Assembly (NCBI RefSeq): GCF_022539505.1
Contig: NC_061512.1
Coordinates: 154,735,962 to 154,799,961, forward strand
Direction: 5' to 3'
DNA: 64,000 nt
Origin: Lolium rigidum
Lineage: Eukaryota; Streptophyta; Magnoliopsida; Poales; Poaceae
Below, in pieces: positions 57,564-64,000 of the stretch; positions within the stretch are counted from its first letter, which is position 1, and each line of letters starts with the position of its first letter. The position numbers were made by a program, and so were the translations under genes. The notes below the pieces were generated by a model. The model had not been told where the DNA came from and made no database searches. It saw only the letters and a program-made list of their open reading frames with translations.

Positions 57564-59357
57564 TGAAGGAGATATGCCCTAGAGGCAATAATAAAGTGGT
57601 TATTATTTATATCTCTATGTTTATGATAAATGTTTATATGTCATGCTATAATTGTATTAACCGAAACATTAGTACATGTGTGATATGTAGACAACAAGAA
57701 GTCCCTAGTATGCCTCTTAAACTAGCTTGTTGATTAATGGATGATTAGTTTCATAATCATGAACATTGGATGTTATTAATAACAAGGTTATATCATTATA
57801 TGAATGATGTAATGGACACACCCAATTAAGCGTAGCATAAGATCTCGTCATTAAGTTATTTGCTATAAGCTTTCGATACATAGTTACCAAGTCCTTATGA
57901 CCATGAGATCATGTAAATCACTTATACCGGAAAGGTACTTTGATTACATCAAACGCCATCTGCGTAAATGGGTGGTTATAAAGGTGGGATTAAGTATCCG
58001 GAAAGTATGAGTTGAGGCATATGGATCAACAGTGGGATTTGTCCATCCCGATGACGGATAGATATACTATGGGCCCTCTCGGTGGAATGTCGTCTAATGT
58101 CTTGCAAGCATATGAATAAATTCATAAGAGACCACATACCACAGTACGAGTAAAGAGTACTTGTCAGGAGACGAGGTTGAACAAGGTATGGAGTGATACC
58201 GAAGATCAAACCTCGGACAAGTAAAATATCGCGTGACAAAGGGAATTGGTATTGTATGTGAATGGTTCATTCGATCACTAAAGTCATCGTTGAATATGTG
58301 GGAGCCATTATGGATCTCCGGATCCCGCTATTGGTTATTGGTCGGAGTGAGTACTCAACCATGTCCGCATAGTTCACGAACCGTAGGGTGACACACTTAA
58401 AGTTGGATGTTGAAATGGTAGTACTTGAATATGGAATGGAGTTCGAATATTTGTTCGGAGTCCCGGATGAGATCCCGGACATCACGAGGAGTTCCGGAAT
58501 GGTCCGGAGAATAAGATTCATATATAGGATGTCATTTTATGTGAATTAAAATGTCGCGGAAGGTTCTATGGAAGGTTCTAGAAGGTTCTAGAAAAGTCCG
58601 GAAGAAACCACCAAGGAAGGTGGAGTCCACATGGGACTCCACCTCCATGGCCGGCCAACCCTAGGGGGGGAGGAGTCCCAAGTGGACTCCCCCTTAGGGG
58701 GCCGGCCCCCCCCCCCCCCCCATATGGGAGGTGGAACTCCCACCTTTGGTGGGAGTCCTAGCTTGGCTAGGTTTCCCCTCCTTATGGAAGGTTTTTGGTT
58801 CGGGTCTTATTCGAAGACTTGGATACCAACACTTGGGGTTCCACCTATATAATGAGGGGCATAGGGGAGGGGGCCGGCCACACAAAAGCCACAAGTTGGC
58901 CGCACCCCCTTGAGGCCGGCCACCCCCTCCCAAACCCTAGCCGCCCCCTCTCCTCCATATCTCTCGCGTAGCTTTAGCGAAGCTCCGCCGGAGTTCTCCA
59001 CCGCCACCGACACCACGCCGTCGTGCTGTCGGAATCAAGAGGAGCTACTACTTCCGCTGCCCGCTGGAACGGGGAGGTGGACGTCGTCTTCATCAACAAC
59101 CGAACGTGTGACCGAGTACGGAGGTGTTGCCCGTTCGTGGCGCCGGAACCGATCGTGATCAAGATCTTCTACGCGCTTTTGCAAGCGGCAAGTGAACGTC
59201 TACCGCAGCAACAAGAGCCTCATCTTGTAGGCTTTGGAATCTCTTCAAGGGTGAGACTCGATACCCCCTCGTTGCTACCATCTTCTAGATTGCATCTTGG
59301 CTTGGATTGCGTGTTCGCGGTAGGAAATTTTTGTTTTCTATGCAACGTTATCCTACG
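57564..59357 (+). repeat. Element E left LTR
   Basis: About 1,794 bp. The end is set just before the primer-site motif; the last base appears changed (CTACG where CTACA is usual). C/G homopolymers lie at 58708-58721. Confidence 0.85.
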
Positions 59358-59358
59358 G

Positions 59359-59370
59359 TGGTATCGAGCC
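59359..59370 (+). promoter_or_regulatory. Element E primer-binding site with one missing base
   Basis: TGGTATCGAGCC; the usual tRNA-Met complement is TGGTATCAGAGCC, so one A is absent here. Confidence 0.75.
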
Positions 59371-60553
59371 GTGTCTATGCATAGATGGTTGCACGAGTAG
59401 AACACAATGGTTTTGTGGGCGTTGATGCTCTTGTTATCTTTAGTTGAGTACTTTGCATCTTTATGGCATAGTGGGATGAAGCGGCTCGGACTAACTTTAC
59501 ATGACCGCGTTCATGAGACTTGTTCCTCGTTTGACATGCAACTTGTATTGCATAAGAGGCTTTGCGGGTGTCTGTCTCTCCTACTATAGTAAAGATTCAA
59601 TTTACTCTTCTATTGACAACATTAGTATCAACATTGTGGTTCATGTTCGTAGGTAGATTAGATCTCTCTCGAAAACCCTAAACCACGTAAAATATGCAAA
59701 CCAAATTAGAGACGTCTAACTTGTTTTTGCAGGGTTTGGTGATGTGGTATGGCCATAATGTGATGATGAATATGTATGAGATGATCATTATTGTATTGTG
59801 GCAACCGGCAGGAGCCTTATGGTTGTCTTTAAATTTCATGTTGAGTAGTATTTCAAAGTAGTTGTAATAGTTGCTACATGGAGGACAATCATGAAGACGG
59901 CGCCATTGACCTTGACGCTACGCCGACGATGATGGAGATCATGCCCGAAGATGATGGAGATCATGTCCGTGCTTTGGAGATGAAGATCAAAGGCGCAAAG
60001 ACAAAAGGGCCATATCATATCACATATGAACTGCATGTGATGTTAATCTTTTTATGCATCTTATTTTGCTTAGATCGCGACGGTAGCATTATAAGATGAT
60101 CCCTCACTAAAATCTCAAGATAATAAAGTGTTCATCCTTAGTAGCACCGTTGCCAAGACTTGTCGTTTCGAAGCATCTCGTGATGATCGGGCGTGATAGA
60201 ATCAACAAGTGCAAACAACGGGTGCAAGCCAGTTTTGCACATGCGGATACTAAGGTGGCCTTGACGAGCCTAGCATGTACAGACATGGTCTCGGAACACG
60301 TGATACCGAAAGGTAGAGCATGAATCATATGGTTGATATGATGAACACTTTGAGTGTTCGCCATTGAAATCACACCTTGTCTCGTGATGATCGGACATAG
60401 GTGCGGTGGATTTGGTTCGTGTGATCACTAAGACAATGCGAGGGATATTGTTTTGAGTGGGAGTTCACCTAGATTTTTAATTATGTTGAATTAAAATTTG
60501 AACTCAATTTGTCATAAACTTAGTCTAAACTATTGCAAATATATGTTGTAGAG
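59371..60553 (+). other. Element E leader, no gene
   Basis: Untranslated leader between primer site and gag ATG. It contains only short frames, including one with an acidic peptide (59878-60099) that I do not consider a gene. Confidence 0.6.
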
Positions 60554-61300
60554 ATGGCGTCCCCAATCAATTTTAACCGGTTCCTAGAGAAAGAAAAGCT
60601 TAAGAGCAACGGTAGCAACTTCACCGACTGGTTCCGTCATGTGAGGATCTTCCTCTCTAGCGGAAATCTGCAATATGTGCTTGATGCACCGCTAGGTGAC
60701 CCTCTCGTGAGAACTGAAACCGATGAAGTAAAAGTTGTTTACGAGACTCGGAAAACTCGGTACTCTCAAGTTCGAGTGTGCCATCCTGTGCGGTCTGGAA
60801 TCCGATCTTCAAAAACGTTTTGAGCACCACGATCCTCATGAGTTGATGAATGAGCTGAAAGCTATATTCGAGACTCATGCGGCCGTGGAATGCTATGAAG
60901 CATCGAAACAATTTTTCAGCTGTATGATGGAAGAAGGAAGCTCCGTTAGTGAGCACATGCTCGCCATGACCGGGCATGCGAAGAAACTCAGTGACTTGGG
61001 AATAGTGATTCCTAACAGACTGGGGATTAATCGTCTCCTTCAATCACTGCCACCAAGTTACAAGAACTTTGTGATGAACTACAATATGCGAGAACATGAA
61101 CAAGGAGTTACCCGAACTCTTTGGCATGCTAAAAGCTGCTGAGATTGAGATCAAGAAAGAGCACCAAGCTGTGGATGGTCAACAAGACCACCGGTTTCAA
61201 GAAACGAGGGCAAGTCTAAGGGAAAATTCAAGAAGGGTGGCAAGAAAGCTGCCACGCCTCCTATGAAACCTAAGAACGGCCCTAAGCACTGATGCTTGAG
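60554..61300 (+). pseudogene. Element E gag, frameshifted
   Basis: Starts at ATG 60554 (MASPINFNRFLEKEKLKSNG), the recognisable N-terminus of Angela/BARE Gag. The frame is lost near 60765 by an apparent extra base and resumes in the next frame (LCGLESDLQKRFEHH, SLPPSYKNFVMNYNM). It is lost again near 61100 within the segment that should encode the Lys-rich linker. The CCHC knuckle region (61280-61350) has stops and no intact motif. Confidence 0.85.
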
Positions 61301-63960
61301 TGCTATTACTTGCAAGGAGAAGGGACAACTGGAAGCGTAATTGCTCCAAGTATCCGGCTGATCCGAAGAGCGGCCTTGTCAAGAAGAAGAAAGAAGGTAT
61401 ATCCGATATACATGTTATAGATGTTTATCTCACTAGTTCTCGTTCTAGTACACGGGTATTTGATATCGGTTCGGTTGCTCATATTCGTAACTCGAAACGG
61501 GAACTAAAGAATAAACGAAGACTACGAAAGATGAAGTGACGATGCGCGTTGGAAATGGATCCAAAGTCGATGTGATCGCTGTCGGCACACTTCCTCTACA
61601 TCTACCTTCGGGATTAGTTTTAAGCCTAAATAATTGTTATTTTGTACCCGCGTTGAGCATGAACATTATATCTGGATCTTGTTTAATGCAAGACGGTTAT
61701 TCATTCAAGTCCGAGAATAATGGTTGTTCTATTTTTATGAATAATATCTTTTATGGTCGAGCACCACAAAAGAATGGCTTATTTCTGTTAGATCTCGATA
61801 GTAGTGATACGCATATACATAACATTGATGCTAAGCGAATTAAATTGAATGATAATTCTACTTATATGTGGCAATCGTCGTCTTGGTCATATTGGAGTGA
61901 AACGCATGAAGAAACTCCATGCTGATGGATTACTTGAATCACTTGACTTTGAGTCACTTGATAGATGCGAAGCATGTCCGATGGGAAAAATGACTAAGAC
62001 TCCATTTTACGGTATGATGGAGCGAGCTACTTGACTTATTGTAAATCATACATACCGATGTGTGCGGACCAATGAGCGTAGCATCGCGCGGTGGTTATCG
62101 TTATGTTCTAACCTTCACGGATGATCCGAGTAGATATGGGTATATCTATTTCATGAAACATAAATCCGAAACTTTCGAGAAGTTTAAGAAATTCCAAAGT
62201 GAAGTAGAAAATCAACGTAACAAGAAGATCAAATTTCTACGATCCGATCGTGGAGGTGAATATCCGAGTTATGAGTTTGGCATGCATTTAAAGAAATGCG
62301 GAATACTTTCACAATTGACACCGCCGGGAACACCTCAACGTAACGGTGTGTCCGAACGTCGTAATCGAACTCTCTTAGATATGGTTCGTTCTATGATGTC
62401 TCTTACGATTTGCCGTTATCTTTTTGGAGTTATGCATTAGAGACAGCCGCATTCACTTTAAATAGAGCACCATCAAAATCCGTAGAAACGACACCGTATG
62501 AATTATGGTTTAATAAGAAACCTAAGTTGTCGTTCCTGAAAGTTTGGGGTTGCGAAGCCTATGTAAAGAAGTTACAACCGGACAAGCTAGAACCCAAAGC
62601 GGAGAAATGCGTCTTCATAGGATATCCTAAGGAAACTATAGGGTATACTTTCTATCACAAATCCGAAGGCAAAATCTTTGTTGCTAAGAACGGAACCTTT
62701 CTTGAGAAAGAATTTCTCACTAAAGAAGTGATCTGGAAGAAAAGTAGAACTCGATGAGATTGATGAATCTATACTCGTTGATCGAGTAGCGCGATACGGA
62801 AGTTGTACTGTACCGCCTACACCGGCAACGAGAGGAAGCTAATGATAATGATCATGAAACTTCGAACGAGGAAACTATCGAACCTCGCGGATCGACAAGG
62901 GAACGTACCACTCTGATTGGTATGATCCTTGTCTAAATGTCATGATTGTAGATAACAATGATGAGGACCCTGCGACGTATGAAGAAGCGATGATGAGCCC
63001 AGATTCCAACAAATGGCAAGAAGCCATGAAATCCGAAATGGGATCCATGTATGATAACAAAGTATGGACTTTGGTAGACTTACCCGATAGCGCAAAGGCT
63101 GTCGAGAATAAATGGATCTTCAAGAGAAAAACAGATGCTGATGGTAATATTACTGTCTATAAAGCTCGACTTGTCGCAAAGGGTTTCCGACAAATTCAAG
63201 GAGTTGACTACGATGAGACTTTCTCACACTGTAGCGAAGCTAAAATCTGTGAGGATTTTGTTAGCAATAGCTGCATTTTTCGATTATGAGATTTGGCGGA
63301 TGGATGTCAAAACGGCGTTCCTTAATGGAGACATTGAGGAAGAGTTGTATATGGTACAACCCAAAGGTTTTGTCGATCCTAAAAATGCTGACAAAGTATG
63401 CAAACTTCGGCGTTCAATCTATGGATCGAAGCAAGCATCGAGAAGTTGGAACCGACGCTTTGATAAGGTGATCAAAGACTTCGGGTTTATACGGTGTCAT
63501 TGAGAGGCCTGTATTTACAAGAAAGTGAGTGGGAGCTCGTAGCATTCCCGATATTATATGTAGATGACATATTATTGATCGGGAATGATATAGAACTATT
63601 AAGCGATGTTAAAGGTTATTTGAATAATAGTTTTTCAATGAAAGACCGTGGTGAAGCATCGTATATATTAGGCATCAAGATTTATAGAGATAGATCAAGA
63701 CGCCTAATAGGGCTATCACGAGTACATATCTGGACAAGATTCTAAAGAAGTTTAGAATGGACGAAAGTAAGAAAGGGTTCTTACCTATGTTACCGGGCAA
63801 GGTCTTGAGTAAGACTCAAGGACCGGCTACGGCGAGAAGAAGAGAAAGGATGAGTAATATCCCCTATGCCTCGGCGATAGGATCTATCATGTATGCCATG
63901 CTATGTACTAGACCGGATATAGCACATGTTGTTAGTTTGACTAGCGAGATATCAAAGTGA
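61300..63960 (+). pseudogene. Element E pol (protease, integrase, RT), multiply frameshifted
   Basis: Pieces in shifting frames follow the Copia order. Protease: the active site reads FDIGS instead of DTGS (about 61469-61483), then VTMRVGNGSKVDV after a stop. Integrase: the HHCC region is disrupted near 61868, but TDVCGPMSVASRGGYRY (62057-62107), FLRSDRGGEY (62237-62266) and GTPQRNGVSERRNRTLLD (62326-62380) keep the DDE segments. RT: KARLVAKGFRQIQGVDYDETF, RMDVKTAFLNG-like and LYVDDILL (63555-63578) are present. The last pieces (SAIGSIMYAMLCTRPDIA) reach the window edge. At least eight frame breaks rule out a working polyprotein. Confidence 0.88.
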
Positions 63961-64000
63961 TCCAGGGAATGGAACATCTGGACAACGGTCAAGAATATCC

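Larger units (their letters stand above)
57564..64000 (+). mobile_element. Element E: Angela/BARE/WIS-type Copia, 5' part, nested in element D
   Basis: Plus orientation. The LTR starts TGAAGGAGATATGCCCTAGA, the characteristic start of this Triticeae group. The left flank (likely TSD) is GTTGC (57559-57563). It contains the left LTR, leader, gag and most of pol, and runs off the right edge within the RT/RNase H region. All coding parts are broken by frameshifts. Confidence 0.92.

Noticed and set aside
59878..60099. Acidic 73-codon ORF in the leader of element E
   Set aside because: It lies between the primer site and gag of an Angela/BARE-like element, where leader sequence is normally non-coding. 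There is no domain and no reason to prefer it over chance.
1..64000. tRNA, rRNA or microRNA genes
   Set aside because: No cloverleaf-like A/B-box pairs or rRNA segments were recognised by eye. The tRNA-like matches found are primer-binding sites of LTR elements. A tRNAscan or Rfam scan was not possible.

Overview
The window reads as a repeat-dense intergenic stretch of a large grass genome, most likely Triticeae (wheat, Aegilops, rye or barley). The organism call rests on nested LTR retrotransposons of recognisable Triticeae type (an Angela/BARE/WIS-like Copia, a Sirevirus-like Copia, and Athila-lineage Gypsy elements with TGATACGTCTCC termini), plus Helitrons, CACTA, Harbinger and Stowaway elements. 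Gene content is very low. The only host gene I can support is the 3' half of a WDHD1/Ctf4-type replisome adaptor gene on the + strand (519-2783), with eight exons that join in frame. Gene names, families and lineages are from memory of sequence character; no search was run.

Layout. (1) 1-3219: C-terminal exons of the WDHD1/Ctf4-like gene and its 3' flank. (2) 3225-9860: a complete but decayed Copia element in minus orientation, TSD GTGCC, about 440 bp past the gene's stop codon. (3) 9878-10920: a Harbinger-like DNA element with TAA duplication. (4) 11485-31597: a Gypsy element (A, minus, TSD ATGGG) holding two more copies of its own family, one in each LTR: B (12444-19107, minus, TSD ATAGG) in the left LTR and C (24160-30828, plus, TSD AGAGC) in the right LTR. 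All six LTR boundaries and all three target duplications can be read directly. (5) About 31930-32677: the 3' end of a CACTA transposon, followed by LTR-like sequence to 33481. (6) 33482-35726 and 35779-42399: two plus-strand Helitrons with proper TC...hairpin-CTAG termini. (7) 42760-43148: a CACTA fragment cut by a minus-strand Helitron end at 43149 that belongs to the same family as the second Helitron. (8) 46680-57563 and beyond: a Sirevirus-like Copia (D, minus) with gag, protease, integrase, RT/RNase H and an envelope-position ORF. (9) 57564-64000: an Angela/BARE-like Copia (E, plus) inserted in D's 5' LTR and running off the window.

How the parts work together. There is no operon-like or pathway-like gene set. 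The coding sequence outside the first gene is retrotransposon gag/pol, almost all with frameshifts or stops. The most unusual signals are inside the Gypsy trio. The same LTRs, primer-binding site, leader and 3' tail enclose two unrelated short ORFs (gag-like in A and C, a different unrecognised protein in B). A polypurine-like motif occurs three times in every copy, and a conserved putative RNA structure follows both ORF types. I found no evidence for a new defence, biosynthetic or CRISPR-like system, and none of the evidence points to bacterial or viral cargo.
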